Origin: Omphiscola glabra | Taxonomy: Eukaryota; Mollusca; Gastropoda; Lymnaeidae | Length of the DNA stretch: 64,000 nt | Reading direction: 5' to 3' | Assembly: GCA_964017045.1 (NCBI GenBank) | Contig: OZ024801.1 | Coordinates: 28,988,049 to 29,052,048, forward strand | Shown here: positions 34,951 to 48,534 of the stretch, piece by piece | How the letters are laid out: each line of letters opens with the position of its first letter | How positions within the stretch are numbered: position 1 is the first letter of the stretch | Notes under the pieces: generated by a model | The model's database searches: none | The model's input: the letters and a program-made list of their open reading frames with translations, nothing else | What the model was told of the DNA's origin: nothing | Translations under genes and position numbers: made by a program

Positions 34951-35626
34951 TTTTTAGAACTTAAAGAGTTTGCCAGTTTGTTACGATGACCGATTTTTTT
35001 TTCTTTTCATTTTTGATGTTATAAGTGGGGGGGGGGGGGAGAGAGATTTAGTGACATAATCCGTCCGTCCCCACCCCCCCCCACCCCGGCCGTGAGCGAA
35101 AATTGAATCCATAAGTGATATTATGTGCCATTTTATTATCAAACTCCAAAAGCTTAATTATTGCTTAATGAGAAGTATGCATATTGATATGACATTTTCA
35201 AAGTTGGCTTATTGACAGATCTTCTTCTTCTTCTATATATTAAGGGCCCACGATCAATTTATTGATCATTATGGCTCCTATGAATGTAGATGGGATTTGC
35301 AATGTCTCTGTGCCTGGTGTTGATGAGGATATTTCACTGGTTACAAGAGTGACTGTTTGAGGGTATCATGCACTAGGGGTTGGAAGGCCAGCTTCCTTTT
35401 CTAAACCACCCCCCCCCCTTCCACCGCCCCCCCAAACAACTTCACATGTTTTGTTTTTTTAAATTAATAATATTGAGTGGAAAAATATGGCTGTCATGCA
35501 GCGAGCTTCAAGGCGTGACGGTTGAACTCCTGTAAATATTTTAATTTTTTTGTTCTTTAAGGAGAGGCGACTATTATATAAATCAATAAAATAGCTTCGG
35601 GTATGGTGTATGACTGTCTGTAGTAA
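34951..35626. other. Non-coding part of unit copy 1
   Basis: G and C homopolymer runs near 35026-35040 and 35076-35085. At 35600-35626 there is one partial 46-bp satellite unit (gtatggtgtatgactgtctg) directly left of the Ginger-like element. Confidence 0.65.
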
Positions 35627-35977
35627 TGTCACGGTCAATTTGATTATTCAGTGCAGTTTTCATAATGCTCGGTCATTATAAATAATGATGGATAAAATCA
35701 GGCAATTTAATCATTCTGTATTTGTCTACGACAATCTAGGATAATTGATTACATTGCCCGGTCATTTAAAATACTGCTAATATTCCTCTAGTCACTTTAA
35801 TAAATTGACAGCAATTTGGCAACGTGCGTTTGGAACAAAGCTAAAAGTTGGTCTAAAATGTTTTCTACCGACAGACGTTCTGCCTAATATAAATTGTGAA
35901 GAGGACTTAGATGTAATCGTAAAAGATCAAAACACAATTTACAGTTTGTAGAAGAAGGTGCACTGCAAATTGAACCA
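35627..35977 (+). mobile_element. Ginger-like transposon, left part cut by the duplication, unit copy 1
   Basis: The first 351 bp of the element described at 48535-49296. It is preceded by gtaa and begins tgtcacggtcaatt. It is cut at the segment junction inside the transposase tail, so it lacks its right end. Confidence 0.85.
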
Positions 35978-36036
35978 GACATTACTGTTCCGATCACTCT
36001 TTGATAGAGAATGGATAATGAGCTGCTGGTTTGATA

Positions 36037-36654
36037 TGACATGGTGGGCAGCCTGTAAAGTCGATGACGCGGTTGGCAGCCTGGCACGTCAGTGACACGG
36101 TGGGCAGACTGGAAAGTCAATTACACGGTGGGCAGCCTGGCACATCAATGACAAAGTGGACTGCCTGGCACGTCAATGGCACAGTTGACAGCCGGACACG
36201 GTGGGCAGCCTGGCACGTCAATCACACGGTGGGAAAACTGGAAAGTCAATGACACGGTGGGCAGCCTGGCCCGTCAGTGACACGGTGGACAGCCTGGCAC
36301 GTCAATGGCACAGTTGACAGCTTGACACGGTGAGCAGCCTGGCACGTCAATGACACGGTGGGAAAACTGGAAAGTCAATGACACGGTGGGCAGCCTGGCC
36401 CGTCAGTGACACGGTGGGCAGCCTGGCACGTCAATGACACAGTGGACAGCCTGACACGGTGGGCAGCCTGGCACGTCAATGACACGGTGGGAAAACTGGA
36501 AAGTCAATGACACGGTAGGCAGCATGGCCCGTCATGGACACGGTGGGCAGCATGGCACGTCACTGACACGGTGGCAAAACTGGAAAGTCAATGACACGGT
36601 GGGCAGCCTGGCACGTCAATGACACGGTGGGCAGCATGGCACGTCAATGACACG
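36037..36654. repeat. 28-bp minisatellite, unit copy 2
   Basis: Counterpart of 29586-30203; no differences noticed. Confidence 0.93.
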
Positions 36655-36813
36655 CGTCATTGGTCCCATTTCTCCCCACGCCAATGGTGTAGTAACTATT
36701 TCTTTTCCTTGTCATACATTTTATAGTATAGTCCGTTTAAATTTGTCGCAATCTTTTTTTTTTTTAGGTCCAACTTGAAAAAAAAAAATGGACACTTGTA
36801 CCACACATCCACA

Positions 36814-36946
36814 TTAGCAGCGACAGGCGACACTTATTTCGTAACAAGAGCTCCAGCCTTCCATCTCTACATCCCTTAATGACGAGACCGCCGACCAGCA
36901 CTGACGTTGGCAATTTATTTCAGTGTCCTCCTCACAGATGACCACT
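36814..36946 (-). CDS. Candidate cysteine-rich terminal exon, unit copy 2
   Basis: Counterpart of 30363-30495, with the same acceptor, 43 codons and stop. Confidence 0.4.
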
Positions 36947-38803
36947 CTGTATAAGGAAATGAAAGGAACGGTTGGGGGGGTGGGGCCAGGGGATGTCTCA
37001 ATCTTGGCACAGAAATCAATGTTTCTCCAGCTGGGCCACACGGCTGCCCTCACGGCGTATGACGGAGACAATTAGTAGTCTTGACGGCCGACTGATGGAG
37101 CCCAGGCGTCCGGGAAAAAAAAAAGTTCTTGACTTTCAGAACTTGTCGTTTGCCCGGTCACCTCTTCTTCACGCGGAGCGGATGTCAAACGAGGGATGAT
37201 AGTACCTAGCCACGGGTAACAACGTCCCAGTGATGGGCAAGGAAAAGATGTGGGTTTTTTTTTTTTTTAAATTACTTTAATATCATGCCTACCAATCACA
37301 CTTTATCACTCACTTTTAAAAAGACATATTAACAAATAAAAGAGGGAAAAAAAAATTAAATAAATGACATGCGAGTATAAAGAACAACAAAACAAGTAAA
37401 CATGATTTCGTGTATATTCATACACTTCTTCTTGTAAGTTGGAAAGCACGTATAAAACTGACGAGCATTTCTTATACAAGCATCTATTTAAATACATTTC
37501 AGACATTTAATTTATTTCAACCACACACTTGACATTTAAGACAGAATAGAACGTCAATGACTTCAACCATTGGTTTATCTTTTTTTCTCTTAAACAATAT
37601 TTTTTTTATTATGGAAAAGTGCGAATCAAAAAAAAGAATCATTTTCTTTCCCCTCACTCCGGACAACCCAACCGAATCACATAATTTAGCTGCTGTGGTG
37701 TTTGCTTTTTTTTTTAATGAAAAAAAAAATTTAACAGCATTATTTAAGGTAATATTATAATTTAATAAATAAAACAAGCAATCTGGAATTGCTAAAACTT
37801 AATCTCAGTGCAAGAAAACTTTTTACAACTTTTTTTTTTTTTTACAATAACGTTGATTCATTATTTTCATATATATATATATATATATATATTCCGTTAT
37901 ATGTATGTATGTATATATTTATATATATATAGATAATTTTGTTCGTTGATATTATCAATTTACTACGAGTGTAGAAGAACAAAAACCGCTGACATATTCC
38001 ATTTTCTCAAGAGCATCTGAAGCAAAAAAAAAAAGTTGGGGGGGGGGGGGGGGGGGGGGGGTGTCCTTCGTTTCCTCCATTCCGTTGAGTAGTTATTAAC
38101 CTTTACCGCGATCCCGGATTAAGACCCATCCATTACGATGATACATCGGCGGAGGACACGGGGGTTCAGCTTTCGGTCACCCAATGGCATTACGTGCGCA
38201 TGTGCCCTGTGGACTGTGACAATTTGCATTCTTTAGGTCCTGAAATTACGTCCAAATTCCCATAGCGGCACATGCGGGTAAGCCTCCGAAAACCGATATG
38301 GTTGGGTTGGGGGGGGGGGGGGGCTGTCACTAAAATGTGTACGTCAACGAATGACTTCTGAGCACGGGGAATCTTTTCAATGTTTATTGATTTACAAGTA
38401 AATTAACAGTCAAGGGTGATGTGGTTTGGGTGTAAAAAAAACAACAACAAGAAGAAAACAAAACAAAACAAAACAGGAGGTGGGTGGGAGATGGAAAAAA
38501 GAGTGTCTTTTTCTTATTATTGTGACGGTGTTTTACCTACGTTACATTTCATTTTATTATACTCTTAATTTATTTTATTTTTTATTAATATAAGAATTTT
38601 TTTGCCCATACAAAGTTAAGAAACAATATATTTTGAGAAATGAACACAAGCCCGTGAATGTGTTTATTAAAGTAAAGCACGTCGCTAAATTCATTTCACC
38701 ACGATCTAAACATTTTTAAAATTTTAAACATTTTTAAACACTTCTAAAAATCTGCTTGAATGGTTTCGAATTCCCGTGTGTGGAATTTTCGAGCGACACG
38801 ATG

Positions 38804-39295
38804 TCCGTAAAGTATATTTTGTCCCATGCACCTTACATTCCATTAAGAATAGCTTGTACCACGCACCTTACATTCCGTAAAGTATAGATTGTACCACGCA
38901 CCTTACATTCCGTAAAGTATAGATTGTACCACGCACTTACATTCCGTAAAGTATAGATTGTACCACGCACCTTACATTCCGTAAAGTATAGGTTGTACCA
39001 CGCACATTACATCCCGTAAAGTATAGGTTGTACCACGCACCTTACATTCCGTAAAGTATAGGTTGTACCACGCACCTTACATTCCGTAAAGTATAGATTG
39101 TACCACGCACATTACATTCCGTAAAGTATAGATTGTACCACGCACCTTACATTCCGTAAAGTATAGATTGTACCACGCACATTGCATTCCGTAAAGTATA
39201 GATTGTACCACGCACATTACATCCCGTAAAGTATAGGTTGTACCACGCACCTTACATTCGGTAAAGTATAGGTTGTACCACGCACTTTATATTCC
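38804..39295. repeat. 35-bp minisatellite, unit copy 2
   Basis: Counterpart of 32351-32842. Confidence 0.95.
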
Positions 39296-39573
39296 ACGCC
39301 TATTTTAACACATCGTAGATTTATTCTATTGAATCTCCCTCCGTGTGCATGTGTGTGCTCCTCGATATCATCGCACACGGTTATCTCTCTGTCAATCTGT
39401 TAGTCTTGTCTTGCTGACATGAAATGATTTCAAGATTGCTTTTCAAGAACGTCTATATCCCGACGACTCGAGGCTTTGTAAGGGAAAAGAGTTTCTGCAC
39501 ACCTGGCCCGATGGCCCTAGTAGCTTTAGGGCCAACCGCAAAACGTGCCAGAGATTTCTCTAATCAGATTTAG

Positions 39574-39723
39574 TTGGTGTTCATCGGATACCTACTAATC
39601 AACATGGTGTTCATCGGATACCTACTAATCAACATGGTGTTCATCGGATACCTACTAATCAACATGGTGTTCATCGGATACCTACTAATCAACATGGTGT
39701 TCATCGGATACCTACTAATCAAA
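39574..39723. repeat. 30-bp repeat, five units, unit copy 2
   Basis: Counterpart of 33121-33270. The number of units is unchanged between the large copies. Confidence 0.96.
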
Positions 39724-39748
39724 TTCCGCTATGGTTGTGTCATAAGAT

Positions 39749-40121
39749 TTCCATCCATCCTTGTGGCACTGCGGCCCAATGTAGGGCTCTGGTCGGCCTC
39801 ACTACTTCCTTCTGCTCAGACCTAACTAATGCTTTTCTTTTCCATGCTTGGGTTCCCAGCTGCTGTAGATCCCTCTCCAACAAAGCCATCCATCTAAGCC
39901 TAGGTCTGCTTTTGGGCCGTTTTCCTCTGGGGGTTTTGGTGATGCACCGTCTTCACTCCTCTGTCATTTGGCATTCTCTCTAAGTGTACTGCCCAGCTTA
40001 ACCTGCCCCTTTTTTTTCTGCTACTAACGTGGGATCCTGATGTAGACTGTACAATTCATGGTTGGTTCGTATTCTCCATCCATATTCATCCTTTGTTGGG
40101 CCATACATTTTCCTGAGATTT
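39749..40121 (-). mobile_element. RTE-like 3' fragment, unit copy 2
   Basis: Counterpart of 33296-33668. Confidence 0.82.
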
Positions 40122-40271
40122 ACTCAAACATTAAATAATGATGATCATTAGATTTTACTCTTATTTTCCCCATATTAATTCTTTCAAAGAATACAACATA
40201 ACGTTTTTGATCAGTTTTTTTTTTTTAAATCTTAGTTTGGGCGCTTGTGGGTTGGGGTTACTTGGGAGAAG

Positions 40272-40457
40272 CGGGGCCGGCCTGAGGCCACTGCAACCTA
40301 TGCGGCCGCATTGGGCCCCGCACTTTCATAGGCCCCGCCTCGAATTTATTTTCTAATACAAAATCTTGATTTTCACTTATTATCCTTATTCCTACCCAGA
40401 CTGGGCCCAGCGCAATCCGTTTCGCATAGGGCCCCGCAATTGTTATGGTCGGCCCTG
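40272..40457. mobile_element. CAGGGCCGRCC hAT MITE, unit copy 2
   Basis: Counterpart of 33819-34004. It was copied by the segmental duplication and is not an independent insertion. Confidence 0.88.
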
Positions 40458-40954
40458 TGGAGAAGCGAACTGGGGAGGCAGTCAACTCCGGAGATCAACA
40501 TCAGTGTCATCATCAGTACACGACCGTCTGACCTGGCCCGGTGGTTGACCTATTACTTCGTGCTTGGGCAACAGCGGCAAGAACCCCATGCCTCAGCGAT
40601 TTGCTCCGCTCGACTAGGGGGCAGCACTGATTACTGGGCCAAGTAAACAGTTGGCTCATTAAGCTGGGGCCAGTGAATTGCATTATGCAAATCATGTCTT
40701 CGTAGTACGTGGACAACTGGCTGGCATCAGTATTGTTCGTGTAGAACGAGTGAACGACATGTTGAAATAGTGCTGTTATTGTGACACCACGGTACTGACT
40801 GACATTCAAACAAAGGATGACAAGGCGGGCGAACACTGCGCATAGGCGAATCCCAACCCAGACGCCCAGAAAAACAAACGCCAAGCCATAAGAGCCAATC
40901 AAATGCAGTAGCCAATATTCCTTTAAGTTAAGACCCCCTAAACAAAGCCTATAT

Positions 40955-41130
40955 CAGCGGTTCTCAACCTCTGGGTCGCTAAAGACCATCGGAAAACACA
41001 TATACTCTAAAGTTATGAAGTAGTAACGAAAAACGAAAATAATTTTATGGTTTGGGGGGGGGGGGGGGGTCGCCACAACATGAGGAACTGTATTTAAGGG
41101 TCGCGGCACAAGAAAGGTTGAGAACCACTG
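40955..41130. mobile_element. SPIN-like hAT MITE, unit copy 2
   Basis: Counterpart of 34502-34676, one G longer in its internal run. It has the same GCCTATAT flanks. Confidence 0.92.
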
Positions 41131-42081
41131 GCCTATATCATGGCCAGTCTTGAAATAAGTATCTATAATGCTTGACTTATAAACTGGTATCGCTATTGTA
41201 TACAAGTGTCGTGATATTAGCTCTAGATAAAACTAGGATTTTAGATGTCAACAATGTGTATTAGTTCCACCAGGACTTACCCACGGGGACAGAATGGTAT
41301 ACACTGCTGTTAACAGAAATGTTAACAGGGACAGAATGGTATACACTGCTGTTAACAGAAATGTTAACAGGGACAGAATGGTATACACTGCGGTAACATA
41401 AATGTTTTTAGAACTTAAAGAGTTTGCCAGTTTGTTACGATGACCGATTTTTTTTTCTTTTCATTTTTGATGTTATAAGTGGGGGGGGGGGGGGAGAGAG
41501 ATTTAGTGACATAATCCGTCCGTCCCCACCCCCCCCCACCCCGGCCGTGAGCGAAAATTGAATCCATAAGTGATATTATGTGCCATTTTATTATCAAACT
41601 CCAAAAGCTTAATTATTGCTTAATGAGAAGTATGCATATTGATATGACATTTTCAAAGTTGGCTTATTGACAGATCTTCTTCTTCTTCTATATATTAAGG
41701 GCCCACGATCAATTTATTGATCATTATGGCTCCTATGAATGTAGATGGGATTTGCAATGTCTCTGTGCCTGGTGTTGATGAGGATATTTCACTGGTTACA
41801 AGAGTGACTGTTTGAGGGTATCATGCACTAGGGGTTGGAAGGCCAGCTTCCTTTTCTAAACCACCCCCCCCCCTTCCACCGCCCCCCCAAACAACTTCAC
41901 ATGTTTTGTTTTTTTAAATTAATAATATTGAGTGGAAAAATATGGCTGTCATGCAGCGAGCTTCAAGGCGTGACGGTTGAACTCCTGTAAATATTTTAAT
42001 TTTTTTGTTCTTTAAGGAGAGGCGACTATTATATAAATCAATAAAATAGCTTCGGGTATGGTGTATGACTGTCTGTAGTAA

Positions 42082-42432
42082 TGTCACGGTCAATTTGATT
42101 ATTCAGTGCAGTTTTCATAATGCTCGGTCATTATAAATAATGATGGATAAAATCAGGCAATTTAATCATTCTGTATTTGTCTACGACAATCTAGGATAAT
42201 TGATTACATTGCCCGGTCATTTAAAATACTGCTAATATTCCTCTAGTCACTTTAATAAATTGACAGCAATTTGGCAACGTGCGTTTGGAACAAAGCTAAA
42301 AGTTGGTCTAAAATGTTTTCTACCGACAGACGTTCTGCCTAATATAAATTGTGAAGAGGACTTAGATGTAATCGTAAAAGATCAAAACACAATTTACAGT
42401 TTGTAGAAGAAGGTGCACTGCAAATTGAACCA
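42082..42432 (+). mobile_element. Ginger-like transposon, left part, unit copy 2
   Basis: Counterpart of 35627-35977, cut at the same base. Confidence 0.85.
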
Positions 42433-42491
42433 GACATTACTGTTCCGATCACTCTTTGATAGAGAATGGATAATGAGCTGCTGGTTTGATA

Positions 42492-43109
42492 TGACATGGT
42501 GGGCAGCCTGTAAAGTCGATGACGCGGTTGGCAGCCTGGCACGTCAGTGACACGGTGGGCAGACTGGAAAGTCAATTACACGGTGGGCAGCCTGGCACAT
42601 CAATGACAAAGTGGACTGCCTGGCACGTCAATGGCACAGTTGACAGCCGGACACGGTGGGCAGCCTGGCACGTCAATCACACGGTGGGAAAACTGGAAAG
42701 TCAATGACACGGTGGGCAGCCTGGCCCGTCAGTGACACGGTGGACAGCCTGGCACGTCAATGGCACAGTTGACAGCTTGACACGGTGAGCAGCCTGGCAC
42801 GTCAATGACACGGTGGGAAAACTGGAAAGTCAATGACACGGTGGGCAGCCTGGCCCGTCAGTGACACGGTGGGCAGCCTGGCACGTCAATGACACAGTGG
42901 ACAGCCTGACACGGTGGGCAGCCTGGCACGTCAATGACACGGTGGGAAAACTGGAAAGTCAATGACACGGTAGGCAGCATGGCCCGTCATGGACACGGTG
43001 GGCAGCATGGCACGTCACTGACACGGTGGCAAAACTGGAAAGTCAATGACACGGTGGGCAGCCTGGCACGTCAATGACACGGTGGGCAGCATGGCACGTC
43101 AATGACACG
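42492..43109. repeat. 28-bp minisatellite, unit copy 3
   Basis: Counterpart of 29586-30203. Confidence 0.93.
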
Positions 43110-43268
43110 CGTCATTGGTCCCATTTCTCCCCACGCCAATGGTGTAGTAACTATTTCTTTTCCTTGTCATACATTTTATAGTATAGTCCGTTTAAATTTG
43201 TCGCAATCTTTTTTTTTTTTAGGTCCAACTTGAAAAAAAAAAATGGACACTTGTACCACACATCCACA

Positions 43269-43401
43269 TTAGCAGCGACAGGCGACACTTATTTCGTAAC
43301 AAGAGCTCCAGCCTTCCATCTCTACATCCCTTAATGACGAGACCGCCGACCAGCACTGACGTTGGCAATTTATTTCAGTGTCCTCCTCACAGATGACCAC
43401 T
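43269..43401 (-). CDS. Candidate cysteine-rich terminal exon, unit copy 3
   Basis: Counterpart of 30363-30495, with the same acceptor, 43 codons and stop. Confidence 0.4.
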
Positions 43402-45258
43402 CTGTATAAGGAAATGAAAGGAACGGTTGGGGGGGTGGGGCCAGGGGATGTCTCAATCTTGGCACAGAAATCAATGTTTCTCCAGCTGGGCCACACGGCT
43501 GCCCTCACGGCGTATGACGGAGACAATTAGTAGTCTTGACGGCCGACTGATGGAGCCCAGGCGTCCGGGAAAAAAAAAAGTTCTTGACTTTCAGAACTTG
43601 TCGTTTGCCCGGTCACCTCTTCTTCACGCGGAGCGGATGTCAAACGAGGGATGATAGTACCTAGCCACGGGTAACAACGTCCCAGTGATGGGCAAGGAAA
43701 AGATGTGGGTTTTTTTTTTTTTTAAATTACTTTAATATCATGCCTACCAATCACACTTTATCACTCACTTTTAAAAAGACATATTAACAAATAAAAGAGG
43801 GAAAAAAAAATTAAATAAATGACATGCGAGTATAAAGAACAACAAAACAAGTAAACATGATTTCGTGTATATTCATACACTTCTTCTTGTAAGTTGGAAA
43901 GCACGTATAAAACTGACGAGCATTTCTTATACAAGCATCTATTTAAATACATTTCAGACATTTAATTTATTTCAACCACACACTTGACATTTAAGACAGA
44001 ATAGAACGTCAATGACTTCAACCATTGGTTTATCTTTTTTTCTCTTAAACAATATTTTTTTTATTATGGAAAAGTGCGAATCAAAAAAAAGAATCATTTT
44101 CTTTCCCCTCACTCCGGACAACCCAACCGAATCACATAATTTAGCTGCTGTGGTGTTTGCTTTTTTTTTTAATGAAAAAAAAAATTTAACAGCATTATTT
44201 AAGGTAATATTATAATTTAATAAATAAAACAAGCAATCTGGAATTGCTAAAACTTAATCTCAGTGCAAGAAAACTTTTTACAACTTTTTTTTTTTTTTAC
44301 AATAACGTTGATTCATTATTTTCATATATATATATATATATATATATTCCGTTATATGTATGTATGTATATATTTATATATATATAGATAATTTTGTTCG
44401 TTGATATTATCAATTTACTACGAGTGTAGAAGAACAAAAACCGCTGACATATTCCATTTTCTCAAGAGCATCTGAAGCAAAAAAAAAAAGTTGGGGGGGG
44501 GGGGGGGGGGGGGGGGTGTCCTTCGTTTCCTCCATTCCGTTGAGTAGTTATTAACCTTTACCGCGATCCCGGATTAAGACCCATCCATTACGATGATACA
44601 TCGGCGGAGGACACGGGGGTTCAGCTTTCGGTCACCCAATGGCATTACGTGCGCATGTGCCCTGTGGACTGTGACAATTTGCATTCTTTAGGTCCTGAAA
44701 TTACGTCCAAATTCCCATAGCGGCACATGCGGGTAAGCCTCCGAAAACCGATATGGTTGGGTTGGGGGGGGGGGGGGGCTGTCACTAAAATGTGTACGTC
44801 AACGAATGACTTCTGAGCACGGGGAATCTTTTCAATGTTTATTGATTTACAAGTAAATTAACAGTCAAGGGTGATGTGGTTTGGGTGTAAAAAAAACAAC
44901 AACAAGAAGAAAACAAAACAAAACAAAACAGGAGGTGGGTGGGAGATGGAAAAAAGAGTGTCTTTTTCTTATTATTGTGACGGTGTTTTACCTACGTTAC
45001 ATTTCATTTTATTATACTCTTAATTTATTTTATTTTTTATTAATATAAGAATTTTTTTGCCCATACAAAGTTAAGAAACAATATATTTTGAGAAATGAAC
45101 ACAAGCCCGTGAATGTGTTTATTAAAGTAAAGCACGTCGCTAAATTCATTTCACCACGATCTAAACATTTTTAAAATTTTAAACATTTTTAAACACTTCT
45201 AAAAATCTGCTTGAATGGTTTCGAATTCCCGTGTGTGGAATTTTCGAGCGACACGATG

Positions 45259-45750
45259 TCCGTAAAGTATATTTTGTCCCATGCACCTTACATTCCATTA
45301 AGAATAGCTTGTACCACGCACCTTACATTCCGTAAAGTATAGATTGTACCACGCACCTTACATTCCGTAAAGTATAGATTGTACCACGCACTTACATTCC
45401 GTAAAGTATAGATTGTACCACGCACCTTACATTCCGTAAAGTATAGGTTGTACCACGCACATTACATCCCGTAAAGTATAGGTTGTACCACGCACCTTAC
45501 ATTCCGTAAAGTATAGGTTGTACCACGCACCTTACATTCCGTAAAGTATAGATTGTACCACGCACATTACATTCCGTAAAGTATAGATTGTACCACGCAC
45601 CTTACATTCCGTAAAGTATAGATTGTACCACGCACATTGCATTCCGTAAAGTATAGATTGTACCACGCACATTACATCCCGTAAAGTATAGGTTGTACCA
45701 CGCACCTTACATTCGGTAAAGTATAGGTTGTACCACGCACTTTATATTCC
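45259..45750. repeat. 35-bp minisatellite, unit copy 3
   Basis: Counterpart of 32351-32842. Confidence 0.95.
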
Positions 45751-46028
45751 ACGCCTATTTTAACACATCGTAGATTTATTCTATTGAATCTCCCTCCGTG
45801 TGCATGTGTGTGCTCCTCGATATCATCGCACACGGTTATCTCTCTGTCAATCTGTTAGTCTTGTCTTGCTGACATGAAATGATTTCAAGATTGCTTTTCA
45901 AGAACGTCTATATCCCGACGACTCGAGGCTTTGTAAGGGAAAAGAGTTTCTGCACACCTGGCCCGATGGCCCTAGTAGCTTTAGGGCCAACCGCAAAACG
46001 TGCCAGAGATTTCTCTAATCAGATTTAG

Positions 46029-46178
46029 TTGGTGTTCATCGGATACCTACTAATCAACATGGTGTTCATCGGATACCTACTAATCAACATGGTGTTCATC
46101 GGATACCTACTAATCAACATGGTGTTCATCGGATACCTACTAATCAACATGGTGTTCATCGGATACCTACTAATCAAA
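46029..46178. repeat. 30-bp repeat, five units, unit copy 3
   Basis: Counterpart of 33121-33270. Confidence 0.96.
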
Positions 46179-46203
46179 TTCCGCTATGGTTGTGTCATAA
46201 GAT

Positions 46204-46576
46204 TTCCATCCATCCTTGTGGCACTGCGGCCCAATGTAGGGCTCTGGTCGGCCTCACTACTTCCTTCTGCTCAGACCTAACTAATGCTTTTCTTTTCCAT
46301 GCTTGGGTTCCCAGCTGCTGTAGATCCCTCTCCAACAAAGCCATCCATCTAAGCCTAGGTCTGCTTTTGGGCCGTTTTCCTCTGGGGGTTTTGGTGATGC
46401 ACCGTCTTCACTCCTCTGTCATTTGGCATTCTCTCTAAGTGTACTGCCCAGCTTAACCTGCCCCTTTTTTTTCTGCTACTAACGTGGGATCCTGATGTAG
46501 ACTGTACAATTCATGGTTGGTTCGTATTCTCCATCCATATTCATCCTTTGTTGGGCCATACATTTTCCTGAGATTT
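46204..46576 (-). mobile_element. RTE-like 3' fragment, unit copy 3
   Basis: Counterpart of 33296-33668. Confidence 0.82.
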
Positions 46577-46726
46577 ACTCAAACATTAAATAATGATGAT
46601 CATTAGATTTTACTCTTATTTTCCCCATATTAATTCTTTCAAAGAATACAACATAACGTTTTTGATCAGTTTTTTTTTTTTAAATCTTAGTTTGGGCGCT
46701 TGTGGGTTGGGGTTACTTGGGAGAAG

Positions 46727-46912
46727 CGGGGCCGGCCTGAGGCCACTGCAACCTATGCGGCCGCATTGGGCCCCGCACTTTCATAGGCCCCGCCTCGAAT
46801 TTATTTTCTAATACAAAATCTTGATTTTCACTTATTATCCTTATTCCTACCCAGACTGGGCCCAGCGCAATCCGTTTCGCATAGGGCCCCGCAATTGTTA
46901 TGGTCGGCCCTG
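46727..46912. mobile_element. CAGGGCCGRCC hAT MITE, unit copy 3
   Basis: Counterpart of 33819-34004. Confidence 0.88.
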
Positions 46913-47409
46913 TGGAGAAGCGAACTGGGGAGGCAGTCAACTCCGGAGATCAACATCAGTGTCATCATCAGTACACGACCGTCTGACCTGGCCCGGTGGT
47001 TGACCTATTACTTCGTGCTTGGGCAACAGCGGCAAGAACCCCATGCCTCAGCGATTTGCTCCGCTCGACTAGGGGGCAGCACTGATTACTGGGCCAAGTA
47101 AACAGTTGGCTCATTAAGCTGGGGCCAGTGAATTGCATTATGCAAATCATGTCTTCGTAGTACGTGGACAACTGGCTGGCATCAGTATTGTTCGTGTAGA
47201 ACGAGTGAACGACATGTTGAAATAGTGCTGTTATTGTGACACCACGGTACTGACTGACATTCAAACAAAGGATGACAAGGCGGGCGAACACTGCGCATAG
47301 GCGAATCCCAACCCAGACGCCCAGAAAAACAAACGCCAAGCCATAAGAGCCAATCAAATGCAGTAGCCAATATTCCTTTAAGTTAAGACCCCCTAAACAA
47401 AGCCTATAT

Positions 47410-47584
47410 CAGCGGTTCTCAACCTCTGGGTCGCTAAAGACCATCGGAAAACACATATACTCTAAAGTTATGAAGTAGTAACGAAAAACGAAAATAATTT
47501 TATGGTTTGGGGGGGGGGGGGGGTCGCCACAACATGAGGAACTGTATTTAAGGGTCGCGGCACAAGAAAGGTTGAGAACCACTG
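47410..47584. mobile_element. SPIN-like hAT MITE, unit copy 3
   Basis: Counterpart of 34502-34676 with the same flanking GCCTATAT. Confidence 0.92.
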
Positions 47585-48534
47585 GCCTATATCATGGCCA
47601 GTCTTGAAATAAGTATCTATAATGCTTGACTTATAAACTGGTATCGCTATTGTATACAAGTGTCGTGATATTAGCTCTAGATAAAACTAGGATTTTAGAT
47701 GTCAACAATGTGTATTAGTTCCACCAGGACTTACCCACGGGGACAGAATGGTATACACTGCTGTTAACAGAAATGTTAACAGGGACAGAATGGTATACAC
47801 TGCTGTTAACAGAAATGTTAACAGGGACAGAATGGTATACACTGCGGTAACATAAATGTTTTTAGAACTTAAAGAGTTTGCCAGTTTGTTACGATGACCG
47901 ATTTTTTTTTCTTTTCATTTTTGATGTTATAAGTGGGGGGGGGGGGGAGAGAGATTTAGTGACATAATCCGTCCGTCCCCACCCCCCCCCACCCCGGCCG
48001 TGAGCGAAAATTGAATCCATAAGTGATATTATGTGCCATTTTATTATCAAACTCCAAAAGCTTAATTATTGCTTAATGAGAAGTATGCATATTGATATGA
48101 CATTTTCAAAGTTGGCTTATTGACAGATCTTCTTCTTCTTCTATATATTAAGGGCCCACGATCAATTTATTGATCATTATGGCTCCTATGAATGTAGATG
48201 GGATTTGCAATGTCTCTGTGCCTGGTGTTGATGAGGATATTTCACTGGTTACAAGAGTGACTGTTTGAGGGTATCATGCACTAGGGGTTGGAAGGCCAGC
48301 TTCCTTTTCTAAACCACCCCCCCCCCTTCCACCGCCCCCCCAAACAACTTCACATGTTTTGTTTTTTTAAATTAATAATATTGAGTGGAAAAATATGGCT
48401 GTCATGCAGCGAGCTTCAAGGCGTGACGGTTGAACTCCTGTAAATATTTTAATTTTTTTGTTCTTTAAGGAGAGGCGACTATTATATAAATCAATAAAAT
48501 AGCTTCGGGTATGGTGTATGACTGTCTGTAGTAA

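Larger units (their letters stand above)
29527..35977. repeat. 6.45-kb tandem segmental duplication, copy 1
   Basis: The first of three direct, nearly identical copies, 6451 bp. It starts at gacattactgttccgatcac and ends at ctgcaaattgaacca. In the stretches I compared, it differs from the others only in homopolymer length: the G run near 31587 has 22 bases here and 24 in the others, and the G run near 34601 also varies. The left boundary is continuous with unique sequence to its left. The right boundary lies inside a Ginger-like transposon. Confidence 0.97.
35978..42432. repeat. 6.45-kb tandem segmental duplication, copy 2
   Basis: A 6455-bp copy directly abutting copy 1. The join reads aattgaaccagacattactg. 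The dinucleotide ga at the breakpoint is shared by both parental sequences (aaccagattc at the original right edge and gcgcgacatt at the original left edge). Confidence 0.97.
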